From an uncultured Dyadobacter sp. (GTDB lineage: Bacteria; Bacteroidota; Bacteroidia; Cytophagales; Spirosomataceae), in NCBI RefSeq assembly GCF_946482605.1, contig NZ_CAMLSE010000011.1, positions 186,001 to 250,000 of the forward strand: DNA of 64,000 bases, in the 5' to 3' direction. The position numbers were made by a program, and so were the translations under genes. The notes beneath the pieces are model-generated. The model had not been told where the DNA came from, did not search any database, and saw nothing but the letters and a program-made list of their open reading frames with translations. Below are positions 39,172 to 48,005 of the stretch, one piece after another; position 1 is the stretch's first letter; each line of letters opens with the position of its first letter.

Positions 39172-40647
39172 TCAGGGCCGGTAAGTCCAGAACTCCCGCG
39201 TGTCGGTTGCGACATATACGCGGTCGTTGATGGTGAAACAGAACGCCAGCCGCCCGTTTGCATTCATGTCTTTGAGTGTGGTCCAGACGCCGTTTGCCTC
39301 GAAGCGTCTCACGTTTTTGGGAGGGTCAAACCAGCCGCTGATCATGTACGGCGAATCCCTCGCTGCAAATACCTGAGCGGTGTAAACAATGCTCTTTGTC
39401 GGTGGAATGGCGCTCCACCGGGCGGAGGGCTTCGCCGGGTCAAAGAGATAGCTCGGGTCGTAGCCCGGAGCAATTATAAAAGCGCGGTTGCCGACCGCAA
39501 TGGCCTGCCGGTAGAGCAGGTCGTTCTCGCTTCCTGTTGGATTGATATATGCGTCGGGTAATGCCCAGGTATTCGTTTTCGGGTCGTATACCCATAAGCC
39601 GTTGTTACTGGTAGATCCATAAACAGGATCTCGGTCGTCCAGCACTGCCGTATACACGTAACCGAGCTCTCCCATTCCGAACCCCAGGCCGGTCCTTCCA
39701 ATGGACTTATACGGCAAAGGTGCAATGGTATCCCAGCGATCAGGTGCCAAAGCGGTGGCCGGCTGATAGCGCCAGAATTGACGGGATGCACCTCCGGTGA
39801 AATTGTCGGCCCCGATGTAGGCATGATCGCCGATCACAAAAGCACTGATATTGTCCCTGACCCATGACGCCGAAGGATGGGGGAAAGGCTTGCGCTGCTG
39901 CCAGCTGTTAGCCGCAGGATCGTATTCCCATGTACTCCAGTCCCGGTCATTGACAACATAGCCCTTACCCTTCAATGTAAATGGAAAACAACTCAAGAAA
40001 GTACCGAATGGCAGAGAATCGAGCTTGACCCATTCGTCGCAGGGCTGATCGTACAATCGCCTGACCCCCGACACATCCGAACTATCGGGCGCCATCGGCA
40101 CCCATAACTTGGGCGACATCGCAGAACCTGCAACCGTAGAAGCAGGAAGCCCGAGCGCAGTACCGATCTGGAACAAAAGTACCCGCTGAAGGGTAGGAAG
40201 GTCCCAACGAAAGGCGTTATTCAGCACCACGGTGTAGGTTCCGTTCTGTCCGGGGATGAATTTGGACAGCTCCGGCGTTTGCTGCACTACCAGGCCCTGA
40301 TCGAACGCTGCTCCTGCAAAATCAGAGGTGTCGGAAAAGACAAACCGGATATCCGGGACATCGTTGCCGGTGACCCTGACGAAATTGATGTAGCCCGCCG
40401 CCGTCTCCCAGTAGTCAAAGGGTTCTTCCAGGGACTTGATCTGGGACATCACATCGAAATTTTGTGCATTATTGACAAAAGCATAATGGATAATACACTT
40501 CTCGAACCTTCTCGAAGCCGTCTGTGCGCCTTTGGAGCTGATCACATAAAGTTTGGAAGCGTGCGGCAGGTCTTGCTCGCGGCACGCACCCAATGTGATC
40601 GCCAGCAACGCATATAACCCCAGGAAATAGTAGTTTTTCAATGTCAT
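39172..40647 (-). CDS. Inactive matrixin-like domain fused to a kelch propeller (lipoprotein)
   Basis: The start is placed at the ATG at 40647, one nucleotide after the upstream TAA; a reading from 40671 adds 8 residues and overlaps that gene. The protein (491 residues) has a lipobox LGAC (Cys22). Residues about 45-205 follow the matrixin fold: FDYWETAAGYINFVRVTGNDVPDIRFVFSD, then VLLFQIGTALGLPAS at the place of HExGHxLGxxHS, then the Met-turn-like SAMSP (175-179) and DVSGVRRLYDQ at the usual end. All three zinc-ligand histidines and the catalytic glutamate are absent (Phe159, Gln160, Thr163, Ala169). The rest is a kelch-type propeller (EWVKLDSLPFGTFLSCFPFTLKGKGYVVND and further copies). It is probably a binding protein at the membrane. 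It follows a real zinc peptidase gene. Confidence 0.78.
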   Translation of the reverse strand: MTLKNYYFLGLYALLAITLGACREQDLPHASKLYVISSKGAQTASRRFEKCIIHYAFVNNAQNFDVMSQIKSLEEPFDYWETAAGYINFVRVTGNDVPDIRFVFSDTSDFAGAAFDQGLVVQQTPELSKFIPGQNGTYTVVLNNAFRWDLPTLQRVLLFQIGTALGLPASTVAGSAMSPKLWVPMAPDSSDVSGVRRLYDQPCDEWVKLDSLPFGTFLSCFPFTLKGKGYVVNDRDWSTWEYDPAANSWQQRKPFPHPSASWVRDNISAFVIGDHAYIGADNFTGGASRQFWRYQPATALAPDRWDTIAPLPYKSIGRTGLGFGMGELGYVYTAVLDDRDPVYGSTSNNGLWVYDPKTNTWALPDAYINPTGSENDLLYRQAIAVGNRAFIIAPGYDPSYLFDPAKPSARWSAIPPTKSIVYTAQVFAARDSPYMISGWFDPPKNVRRFEANGVWTTLKDMNANGRLAFCFTINDRVYVATDTREFWTYRP

Positions 40648-40648
40648 T

Positions 40649-42184
40649 TTACCAAAACCGAAAAGAAACATCCATTTGAATCGTATGCAGCAGTGCCTTC
40701 CCGCCGCTCAGCATCGCATTGTCCTTCAAGGCAAATGATTGGGGCAAATAGCTTATCCAGACGCGATACTGGCCTTTTTTCCTCTTCCAACCCGATACTC
40801 CGTACCCGATCCCGGCTGTGGGTGCAAGCGTAACGCGGGGCGATGCGTCCTGATAACTCTCCAATGCATAGTTTACATACCGATGACTTAAAGGAACCTG
40901 AGCCGACATTCCCAGGCCCAGCATCCAGCTCGACGTACGGGCATAAAACTTCTCGTTCCGGGAGAAGATGTTGAACACGTAACGCGGCTGAACATACAAC
41001 AATGTAGTTTTAAACCGTTCGAGCAACTGCGGCCCGTTCGCTCCCGTGAGCGTTGTGGTGAATGTGTTTTCTGAAATCTTCAGATCGGTTTCAAACCGAT
41101 GCTTTTTGTACCAGGGACGGAAACCAAGACGCAGGCCGGCCGAAAATCGCGGACTGGCGGAAGCCGGAATCTCATTACCCGCTCTGCTGAACCGGGGAAT
41201 TTGATAAATGCCGCCTAATACCATGTCAAGCGAAAAGAATGCACGCCGGTTCAATGAGTCCCGCAGCTGCTGCTCTACTTTATTAAAATCTTCGGCCCGC
41301 TCGTCATCGGCGGTCAGCAATTGAAAGGCATAAAAACTCCGGGCGTCTTCGAGCAATGGACTGCTGCCATCCCCCGTGATCGTTTCGTACCCTTTCCCTT
41401 CCGCAAGCATCTGCGTGAACCGCGGCATCATGGATTTCAGAAAGAGCTCCCGGTTATGATGGCTTGGATGAGTTTCCTCGTCCGTATATTCATCGTACCT
41501 TTTGTCGTAATTGGCCAGGATCTTCGGGATCACATTCAGCACTTCATTGACCTCAGATTCCTTCATTCCCTTCTTCATGGTCATCCATAACGCCAGCGCA
41601 TCCGCCTCGAATTCATGCAGATGCTTAATAGGCAGATCAATCACATGCTGTTCGGTCCTTCTCGCTTTCCCGGCTCCATTGCGATACTTGCCCTTGTAGC
41701 TTTTTCCTTTCGAGACCTTATCCAAAACCTCACTCTGCCGGGAATCGACGTAATATGCGCGGGTTGTGTGTCCCAACACATGATGGGCTATTTCATGAGC
41801 GAGCAGAAAATTGTCACTGTTCTTTTGTTGGCGTTCGAAATCATCCATTGCATTGGGCTCATAAAAAATGAATTTCTGCGGTCCGTGCTTCGTGTCGCAC
41901 AGCATCGCCAGGAGAAAACTCCGGCACGCGTAAGGACGTGCGTACACGGTCACCGGCCTTTTGAACATCCCCGTAAAGGACTTGATGACCTTTACTGCTT
42001 GCTCGTTAGTGTATCCTGCAAAGAAATAGCCGTCCTTTTCCTGGCTTACCTGGTTACATTCGCACAGTACGTTATCCTGGGCCTGGGCCTTCCCCGGCCT
42101 TCTCGTCTGGGCTACCGCTGTCAGGCCAGCCAGCAGCACAGCCGGTAACAGTAAATTTGATAGCAGTTTAAGGGTTTTGTTCAT
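40649..42184 (-). CDS. Exported M48-like zinc peptidase fused to a beta-barrel-like domain
   Basis: The 511-residue protein has a signal peptide ending AVAQ. Its gluzincin site is HEIAHH at 130-135 (ligands His130 and His134, catalytic Glu131), with third ligand Glu193 in EFEADALAL, as in M48-type and minigluzincin peptidases. A helical linker follows (about 210-315). Residues about 318-511 form amphipathic strands (SAGLRLGFRPWYKKHRFETDLKIS, LLYVQPRYVFNIF, WMLGLGMSAQVPL, AGIGYGVSGWKRKK) and end QMDVSFRFW with an aromatic terminal residue, as outer-membrane barrels do. The enzyme may thus be tethered to the outer membrane from the periplasm. Its start overlaps the anti-sigma-like gene by 17 bp. 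Confidence 0.78.
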   Translation of the reverse strand: MNKTLKLLSNLLLPAVLLAGLTAVAQTRRPGKAQAQDNVLCECNQVSQEKDGYFFAGYTNEQAVKVIKSFTGMFKRPVTVYARPYACRSFLLAMLCDTKHGPQKFIFYEPNAMDDFERQQKNSDNFLLAHEIAHHVLGHTTRAYYVDSRQSEVLDKVSKGKSYKGKYRNGAGKARRTEQHVIDLPIKHLHEFEADALALWMTMKKGMKESEVNEVLNVIPKILANYDKRYDEYTDEETHPSHHNRELFLKSMMPRFTQMLAEGKGYETITGDGSSPLLEDARSFYAFQLLTADDERAEDFNKVEQQLRDSLNRRAFFSLDMVLGGIYQIPRFSRAGNEIPASASPRFSAGLRLGFRPWYKKHRFETDLKISENTFTTTLTGANGPQLLERFKTTLLYVQPRYVFNIFSRNEKFYARTSSWMLGLGMSAQVPLSHRYVNYALESYQDASPRVTLAPTAGIGYGVSGWKRKKGQYRVWISYLPQSFALKDNAMLSGGKALLHTIQMDVSFRFW

Positions 42185-42821
42185 AGATTCTCATTGGAAT
42201 GCGCGTGGCCTGATATTTGTGAATGAGGTATTGGCGATTATCCAGGTTCAGGATATAGTAGTCCCTATACATCGATTGTGTCAGAAAAGCACGCTTGTTT
42301 CTCTTTTCAAAAACTTCGCCACCGAAGAGCTGTAATGTATCTCCCTTCCAGTTGTACTCGTTCCCGGGCCGCCAGAAGCCAGGTTTACGGTCATAAAAAG
42401 TGATATGGACCGAGTCAGTCGAATTGGAGAAACCATAGGAGTCGTCGCTGATGTACGCCTCCGTGTTGTGTATCGCCGGACTGGAATTGACCAGATACCC
42501 GATCCCAAAAAACAGGCAGAGGCAGGCAGCCGCCCCAGCCAGCAGGTACAGTATTGGAAACCCTTTCACGATCGGCCTGGGCTTATGTACTTTCAGAATG
42601 GAAGCCAGGTGATCAAATTCCTCCTGGATGGTCTCTTCAAACTGCTTATTCTCGAAATAGGCAGCGACCAATTGCTGGGCTATTACCTGTTCCCTGAAAT
42701 CGGAATCGGCCTGGATCTGGTCTTCGATCCAGGTATCTGCCCAGTCGGGCAGCTTTCCTTCGATGTAATGCTGAATAAGCAAGCGTCTGGATTCTTCATA
42801 GTCTTCTGATGGCGAGTTCAT
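42168..42821 (-). CDS. Single-pass membrane protein, anti-sigma-factor-like
   Basis: The 217-residue protein has an acidic cytoplasmic N-terminal half (MNSPSEDYEESRRLLIQHYIEGKL, typical of sigma-binding regions in Bacteroidota anti-sigma proteins), one membrane helix (about 88-110: FPILYLLAGAAACLCLFFGIGYLV) and a periplasmic domain of about 105 residues without recognised motifs. No zinc-finger HxxxCxxC motif is present. It lies 20 bp after a sigma-70-like gene, overlaps the next gene by 17 bp, and so has the place and shape of the anti-sigma factor. The periplasmic domain could be the switch read by the peptidase or pseudo-peptidase encoded downstream (inference). Confidence 0.65.
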   Translation of the reverse strand: MNSPSEDYEESRRLLIQHYIEGKLPDWADTWIEDQIQADSDFREQVIAQQLVAAYFENKQFEETIQEEFDHLASILKVHKPRPIVKGFPILYLLAGAAACLCLFFGIGYLVNSSPAIHNTEAYISDDSYGFSNSTDSVHITFYDRKPGFWRPGNEYNWKGDTLQLFGGEVFEKRNKRAFLTQSMYRDYYILNLDNRQYLIHKYQATRIPMRIYEQNP

Positions 42822-42841
42822 AATGAGTCGGGTGCCTAAGC

Positions 42842-43801
42842 TTATTGCCGCCTGTTCCGGCGTTTGATATAGTTCTTTCTCTCACGTATGTCAGCTAAAA
42901 CTTCTGTCATCAACTGTTCCCCAACGCGGTCATTCAGCTCGGATGCGGTCATTTTTAACAATTTGGAAAGGCAGGCAGCATGCCGCTTCCGTACCTGCTT
43001 CGGGTTCAAGCCGAGATTTTCGGCCACTTTTTCGAGCGTGAGCCGTTCGAAATGCTGCGGGGCGGAAACGTTGAACAGGGACTCCAGTTCGTCGTAGGTA
43101 TACACATCGGGAGCCGTTTCATGAGACGATCTGTCTGTGCGCATAACCCGTTCCGGGTCGATACGGTAATAACTGATGATGAGATTATGACAGACGTCAT
43201 CCATGTCGGAAAGCTTCTCAAAAACCAATCGGTTCGCCTCGTAAAAGACATTGAGGTACTCGGCTGAAAAAGCGAAAGTACCGGCAGAAGCTTTTTTGCT
43301 ACTGGTTCCGAAGGGCGAAACATACGCCCGGCAAGTCTCCACAACGACGTTATCGGCGATCCCGTTAAGGAAAGTCACCAGGCGGGAGGTAAGCTCGAAC
43401 GAGGGTTGCCTGATGATGGCGGCAAAACGGGAGAGGGTCTCCGAAATCACATCGGATAAGACGTGATCAGGCAAACGTCTGTAAAACTGCAGTCGGGCCA
43501 GCTGCATGCGCAGCTTGGCAAAGACGGGGTCGCTGATTTCGTTATTGTTGAACTTGCGGATGAGGACCTGGTCGTCGAGCATTTTTTGGAAAATCGACTC
43601 ATCCCATTCCCGGGCCCTGCGAACCGAATTGACACCGGCTGCGACGGCCCGTTTTGCGGTGGCAGCCGCCTCCGAGTCCGTCAGCTTATGCTTTTCCCTG
43701 GCCCGTTTGAGCAATTTTGGCTCAAACTCTCCTTTCAGGATTTTTTCCGCCTTGTAGCCTTTGCGAATGCGTCCGACAATCTCCGAGATGTCAATCATCA
43801 T
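42842..43801 (-). CDS. Divergent sigma-70-family protein
   Basis: The start is taken at the ATG at 43801 (MMIDISEIVGRI); the longer reading begins with TTG at 43831. The 319-residue protein has an N-terminal basic region of about 100 residues (KAEKILKGEFEPKLLKRAREKHKL), then a sigma region 2-like stretch (LPDHVLSDVISETLSRFAAI, LVTFLNGIADNVVVETCRAY) and a region 4-like helix-turn-helix (LTLEKVAENLGLNPKQVRKRHAACLSKLL). About 35 residues are inserted between the first and second halves of region 4, and the protein is about 120 residues longer than a normal ECF factor. It heads the operon with an anti-sigma-like gene 20 bp downstream. A palindrome lies 72 bp before the start. Confidence 0.68.
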   Translation of the reverse strand: MMIDISEIVGRIRKGYKAEKILKGEFEPKLLKRAREKHKLTDSEAAATAKRAVAAGVNSVRRAREWDESIFQKMLDDQVLIRKFNNNEISDPVFAKLRMQLARLQFYRRLPDHVLSDVISETLSRFAAIIRQPSFELTSRLVTFLNGIADNVVVETCRAYVSPFGTSSKKASAGTFAFSAEYLNVFYEANRLVFEKLSDMDDVCHNLIISYYRIDPERVMRTDRSSHETAPDVYTYDELESLFNVSAPQHFERLTLEKVAENLGLNPKQVRKRHAACLSKLLKMTASELNDRVGEQLMTEVLADIRERKNYIKRRNRRQ

Positions 43802-44143
43802 CGGATTATCGAAAATGGATAACCTAAACAATTCATAGAGAAGGGTGCATTATAACTGCATCAGGCAACAATTTTGTGAATTTTTCACAAATAACCTCGA
43901 GTATCTTTCTTCTTCTGGAGAATTGCCTTCAAATTCCGGCGCATGCTGGTCGCGACCGGTCAATGGCCCAGCCCACAGCAGATATTCGCCCGGATTAGAG
44001 ACGGTGGTAACGGTGAAGAGAAAGGCGGGCCCCCGCTGGGGCAAGCACGGAGAAAGCAGGCGTAGCAATAATGCAAAACCACCTCGAATACAAGCACTTA
44101 CAGGTGGACACCAACTTTGTACAGCACGACGGTTAATGGATTG
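43802..44143. other. Intergenic region upstream of the sigma-factor gene
   Basis: No gene was recognised in 342 bp. The one clear feature is the inverted repeat at 43873-43891. The rest is mixed-composition sequence without a convincing reading frame, terminator or RNA structure. Confidence 0.5.
43873..43891. promoter_or_regulatory. Inverted repeat upstream of the sigma-factor gene
   Basis: TTTGTGAA and TTCACAAA are perfect 8-bp arms around TTT, an operator-like symmetric site 72 bp before the start at 43801. The GTGA/TCAC half-sites are 5 nt apart rather than the 6 expected for Crp/Fnr. Confidence 0.5.
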
Positions 44144-44734
44144 TCAGTAATCGTGATAGTGCCCTTTTTGCACGCTTTGATCTATAAAGTGGACGGCGAC
44201 TTCCCAGAGTGCGGGAGAAACGTCTTTGATGAAGGATTTTTTCGCCATTACCCTGCTTTTTGTCAATTGTGCGTCGTTCTTGTTTGGTTCACAGGAAATA
44301 ACATGATTCATAAGGGGTTGCAGGGCATCCAGGCTCGCGGCAAAACGCGCTTCTGGGGAGATCCTGGCTTCGAATTCTTCCCAAAGGCCCATCAGCTCAT
44401 TCGCCTCCGGATCAGGCAGCAGACCAAAAATCCGTTCAGCGGCCAGTCGTTCGGCTGATATGGATTGCTCCCTTTTCTGCTCGTCATACAGGAAGGCATC
44501 CCCATTGTCGATCTCCACGATATCATGAATCAGCAGCATTTTCAAAACTTTCAGAAGATCGAGCCCTTCCATACCGCTATGACCCGCAAGGAGCATTGCC
44601 ATCATGGCAAGGTGCCAGGAATGCTCGGCGCTGTTCTCCGCCCGGGAACCGTCGATGACGCGGTTATAACGGGTTACCACTTTGAGCTTTTCCAGCTCCA
44701 ACAAAAACTCGACTTGTTTAGACAGATGTTCCAT
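44144..44734 (-). CDS. HD-domain 5'-deoxynucleotidase-like protein
   Basis: The 196-residue cytoplasmic protein has the HD metal site in order: His in SAEHSWH (about 37-40), the HD pair in LLIHDIVEID (about 69-70), and Asp in FAASLDALQP (about 134). The length and layout match the YfbR/HDDC2 group, which removes phosphate from deoxynucleoside 5'-monophosphates. The opening EHLSKQVEFLLELEKLKVVTRYNRV is typical. It is probably monocistronic: the sigma-factor gene lies 342 bp downstream and the lipoprotein gene 237 bp upstream. Confidence 0.88.
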   Translation of the reverse strand: MEHLSKQVEFLLELEKLKVVTRYNRVIDGSRAENSAEHSWHLAMMAMLLAGHSGMEGLDLLKVLKMLLIHDIVEIDNGDAFLYDEQKREQSISAERLAAERIFGLLPDPEANELMGLWEEFEARISPEARFAASLDALQPLMNHVISCEPNKNDAQLTKSRVMAKKSFIKDVSPALWEVAVHFIDQSVQKGHYHDY

Positions 44735-44971
44735 TCATTTATAAATAAGGCCGAATCGCTGAACCAAAACCCAGCGGGCTATTTGGATACTTCGCGCGAA
44801 GAACAAAGTTATCGGTTCGCCTTAACATTATCGTAAGCCCTGCCGCCGGTCGTCGATCAACAGCAAGTTTTCATCGACAAGCAGGTATACTATAATGAAT
44901 GCCCCCTCAACGGGTTGGATGAACAGGGAAGAAGAGCTGCGGCTGGAAACAATTTGCGCTGATCCCGGCCT

Positions 44972-45622
44972 TCATTCTACAATAAACCCAAAACTCTCTT
45001 CCAGGCCCTGGGGCAGGATCGGGTAAATTTCGGTGATCCGGTTGTTCCTCGATCTGATGCGGATCAGCGCATTGTACTTCTCGGAGTCGCCAAGCATGCA
45101 GGTTCCTTTCGGAATCACTTCTTCGGTTTGCAAATAATTGATCGCGGGATAAATATCGAATGCGCCCTGTTTCTTGGCAACAAAACCCATGTCGAGATTC
45201 CAGAAACCGCCTTGGTTCACCGCCTCGAAGCTGTAAGTGGCGGTTTGTTTGCCGGTGCGCACAAACGTGTCAAAATAAGTATGAAAGACCCGCACAATGG
45301 TGGTGTCCATCGCAAACGGCGAGGTGCTGGTGAAGTACGAAGCCGTGGAGAGCCTGAAAAACAGGCCCACGCGTCCGCGCACCGCCACCGGCTTGCCGCT
45401 TAGTGAATCCATGACGGCTTCGGGAATATGCGCGCGGATGAAAACCGTATCGCCAATGCCCATTTGCCGGGAAGTCGTCCAGATTTCGGCTTCCTGGTAG
45501 CCAAACTTGTATTTCTGGGGAATGTAGGTACCACATTTCTTTTCAAAAATGTCACCGCCCAGGAAACTACATCCCGAACATAACAGGACCAATACCCAGG
45601 CTAAGAAGGATCGATGTTTCAT
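44972..45622 (-). CDS. Uncharacterised lipoprotein
   Basis: The 216-residue protein has a lipoprotein signal ending LLCSGC (Cys18). The mature part is beta-rich (FGYQEAEIWTTSRQMGIGDTVFIRAHIPE, AVRGRVGLFFRL, GKQTATYSFEAVNQGGFWNLDMGFVAKKQGAFDIYP) and contains a few cysteines (KKCGTYI, KGTCMLG) that may form a disulphide. I do not recognise the family. It stands between the S41 peptidase gene (190 bp upstream) and the HD gene (237 bp downstream), all on the minus strand, with no shown link. Confidence 0.65.
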   Translation of the reverse strand: MKHRSFLAWVLVLLCSGCSFLGGDIFEKKCGTYIPQKYKFGYQEAEIWTTSRQMGIGDTVFIRAHIPEAVMDSLSGKPVAVRGRVGLFFRLSTASYFTSTSPFAMDTTIVRVFHTYFDTFVRTGKQTATYSFEAVNQGGFWNLDMGFVAKKQGAFDIYPAINYLQTEEVIPKGTCMLGDSEKYNALIRIRSRNNRITEIYPILPQGLEESFGFIVE

Positions 45623-45812
45623 GGCGGCTGTCTGTTGCTTCCGTTGAGGTTGGTTGACAACAAGTTACAAAAAATCCGGATAATTTGAAATGCGTTGATC
45701 GAATCACCTGTCGCCTACCGGATGAGAAGGGGCACTGCTCACATCGGTATACAACTCCCGAGAAAATTAGTGTCAAATCTTGTCGTCCGGCGAGCGCAGG
45801 GCCCTGTTGCCG

Positions 45813-46799
45813 TCATTTCAGCATTTCTATAACCGCAGCAAGTTCGGTACCGTCAGGCACCGTGTAATCGGGTTGAACGCCTGTCGCTTCCCAATTCCCG
45901 GTTGTGCCCGGCCATGTGGGTGCTCCTGTGGAAACGGAAACATAGAGGTGCTCGTTGACGGGATACCATGAATTCATGAAAGCCGCACCGGCCGACCGCC
46001 GCCCGACTATTTTGGCACGGCGATGCTTTTGCAGCGCATATGCAAATGCTTCCGCCGCCGATGCCGTTCCCTGATTAACCAGGATGAATAGCGGCTTTTC
46101 ATATTTGGGTTCCAGCAACCAACCGACGGTTTTTTCCGTCTGCATGCTGCCATTCCTGGTCCGGAATTCCAGCAAAGGTGTATGTTTGGGTAGAAAAAAG
46201 CTTTCCATTACACTGCCTGCATTGCTGCCCCCTCCCCCATTATTTCGCAGATCGATGACCAGCGCCCGGGTGTTTGCCACGAAGCGCATCGCCGCAAACA
46301 GTGTGGGCAGGCTGTTGACCGAAATGTTGATTTCCGAAATTTCGATATACCCGATATTCCCATCCAGCACCTTTACATCACGAAAGCCGAAGTTCCGTTC
46401 CGCGGCATCTTTCCCGTCAAAAAACGCATCATATGATTGTGTGGCTGTATCCGCACCCGGTTGGGCAGGCTTTTGCAGCTCTTTGACGGTTTTCGGATCA
46501 TATCTGACGTACAAATGTCCGTCCCGGCTGAATTCCTGCAAGCTTTTCGAAACAGATACCGCCAGATCGTGCCAGTTTTTGGCAGCCGAGAATCTCCCTT
46601 GCCGGCGTTCCGATCGGAGGTGTTCTGCTATTTTTTGTCCTTTCTCCTGAAAAACATAGGCGGTATCGATTCGTTGCGCCATGATGGCAATCGCCGCATC
46701 GATCTCCCGGACCGACAGCGCCTGGCCGAGCGCGTATGGACAGCAAAGCAGCAGAAAGATGGCATTCAGGCAGAAACGGGCGGATTTGGTAGGTGACAT
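45813..46799 (-). CDS. S41-family (C-terminal processing/IRBP-like) serine peptidase
   Basis: The start is the ATG at 46799 (MSPTKSARFCLNA), placing a signal peptide ending ALGQ at the N-terminus; an in-frame codon at 46844 adds 15 residues. The 328-residue protein has an N-terminal helical region (about 28-90) and the S41 core: IGYIEISEINI, ALVIDLRNNGGGGS, LFILVNQGTASAAEAFAYALQ with nucleophile Ser in TASAAE, and KIVGRRSAGAAF. No PDZ domain is seen, which fits the S41B or IRBP-like branch. It probably cleaves peptides in the periplasm. The 73 bp to the AraC gene upstream allow co-transcription. Confidence 0.88.
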   Translation of the reverse strand: MSPTKSARFCLNAIFLLLCCPYALGQALSVREIDAAIAIMAQRIDTAYVFQEKGQKIAEHLRSERRQGRFSAAKNWHDLAVSVSKSLQEFSRDGHLYVRYDPKTVKELQKPAQPGADTATQSYDAFFDGKDAAERNFGFRDVKVLDGNIGYIEISEINISVNSLPTLFAAMRFVANTRALVIDLRNNGGGGSNAGSVMESFFLPKHTPLLEFRTRNGSMQTEKTVGWLLEPKYEKPLFILVNQGTASAAEAFAYALQKHRRAKIVGRRSAGAAFMNSWYPVNEHLYVSVSTGAPTWPGTTGNWEATGVQPDYTVPDGTELAAVIEMLK

Positions 46800-46872
46800 A
46801 TATTTGGGTTGATTTATTTTACAAGCAAAGATCCTGTATATCAACCACCCAAAATTGTATCAGATTAGCGCA

Positions 46873-47667
46873 TTAAGTTGCCCGGTATTCTTTGGGTAAA
46901 AATCCGGTGATCTGCTTGAAAGCCCTGGTAAAGTGCGCCTGGTCGGCAAATCCGGATTCGTGCGCGACGCGCGTGAGCTGGTAAGGCGTATTTTTAATGA
47001 GGGCGATCGAGTTCATGACCCTGAGTTTCCGCATGTATTCGCTCATTGTACAGCCAAAATAGCGTGGAAAATACTTCGAGATCGTTACAGGATGCGTACC
47101 GGTTTCCATGGCTAGTTCGCCCAGGCTCACGTGCTCATTCCAGCGATCGTGCAGCAGCCCGGCGATCTGGCCTACCCAATGCGGAGGCCGGCTACCCGCG
47201 TTCTCCCTCGTAGCCAGCAGACCGAGAATGGCCATCGTAATCGAATCGCCGGTATAGTGGTCATCGTGCAGTAACTCCCGGTATGCTCGTAAAAACGCGG
47301 TGGCGGCAAGCGGGTTTTCACACACAGCAAGGCCTATCTCGCTCTCTGTGAGGCCATACGCACTGAAAAATCCCGGTGTAAACTCAATGTTGAAATTCTG
47401 CGAACCTGGTACCGTCCTGCTATTTTGGTGCGGCTCGCCGGCGTGAAAGAATACCGCTTCGCCTGCTTGCCGGTAGCACTCACTTCGCTGCCTCTTTTCG
47501 AGGGTTGCACCTGCCAGCAGCATCGTAATGTGCGGATTTTCGTGCGCATGCAGCGCCACATTGGGAAGGTTTTCCGGCGAATAGGTTGTAACACTGGTCC
47601 AGATACCGTTCATCTGGCAGGAGCTCAGGTTGTTGCCCAGATAGGTGGCTGTCGGAAGTAGCTGCAT
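46873..47667 (-). CDS. AraC-family transcriptional regulator with cupin sensor
   Basis: The start is placed at the ATG at 47667 (MQLLPTATYLGNN); the frame is open further to 47808, but the added residues look non-coding. The 264-residue protein has an N-terminal cupin (ALHAHENPHITMLLAGATLEKRQ, AGEAVFFHAGEPHQNS) and a C-terminal double helix-turn-helix (SLGELAMETGTHPVTISKYFPRYFG, RVAHESGFADQAHFTRAFKQITGFLPKEYR). It lies divergent to a luciferase-like oxidoreductase, 339 bp apart, the usual place for a local regulator, but the inducer is unknown. Confidence 0.88.
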   Translation of the reverse strand: MQLLPTATYLGNNLSSCQMNGIWTSVTTYSPENLPNVALHAHENPHITMLLAGATLEKRQRSECYRQAGEAVFFHAGEPHQNSRTVPGSQNFNIEFTPGFFSAYGLTESEIGLAVCENPLAATAFLRAYRELLHDDHYTGDSITMAILGLLATRENAGSRPPHWVGQIAGLLHDRWNEHVSLGELAMETGTHPVTISKYFPRYFGCTMSEYMRKLRVMNSIALIKNTPYQLTRVAHESGFADQAHFTRAFKQITGFLPKEYRAT

Positions 47668-48005
47668 GATCGGCTTGGAATGGTCGTAGGGAAAACAGTC
47701 GCTATCTAACGTCGGCTCCGGGCAGGTCCGCGTTGCATGGTGAAGTCCGATCGTGATCTGCCTTCCTGAAATATCGATACGACAAAGCGCAGTGGCGTGG
47801 AAAATCAAAGAAAGTCAGTGGCGCTGTTGAAGTGACCATACGTTCCGGACCGGGCGTTAAGCAGCTCCGAAAGAAGCAGTTAGTCAAAGCTAAACCTTCA
47901 CCCAAAGAAGTACATCGCTCCCGCGTACCCGATACCAGGAACTTTTGAAGCCGAATAATCTGTCTCACCTTAAACTGGCTCTCAAAACGGTCTGAAAGGC
48001 GCATT
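47668..48005. other. Divergent promoter region of AraC regulator and oxidoreductase
   Basis: Apart from the in-frame leader of the AraC gene (to 47808) I see no gene, strong inverted repeat or clear -7 box in these 338 bp. Confidence 0.4.
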
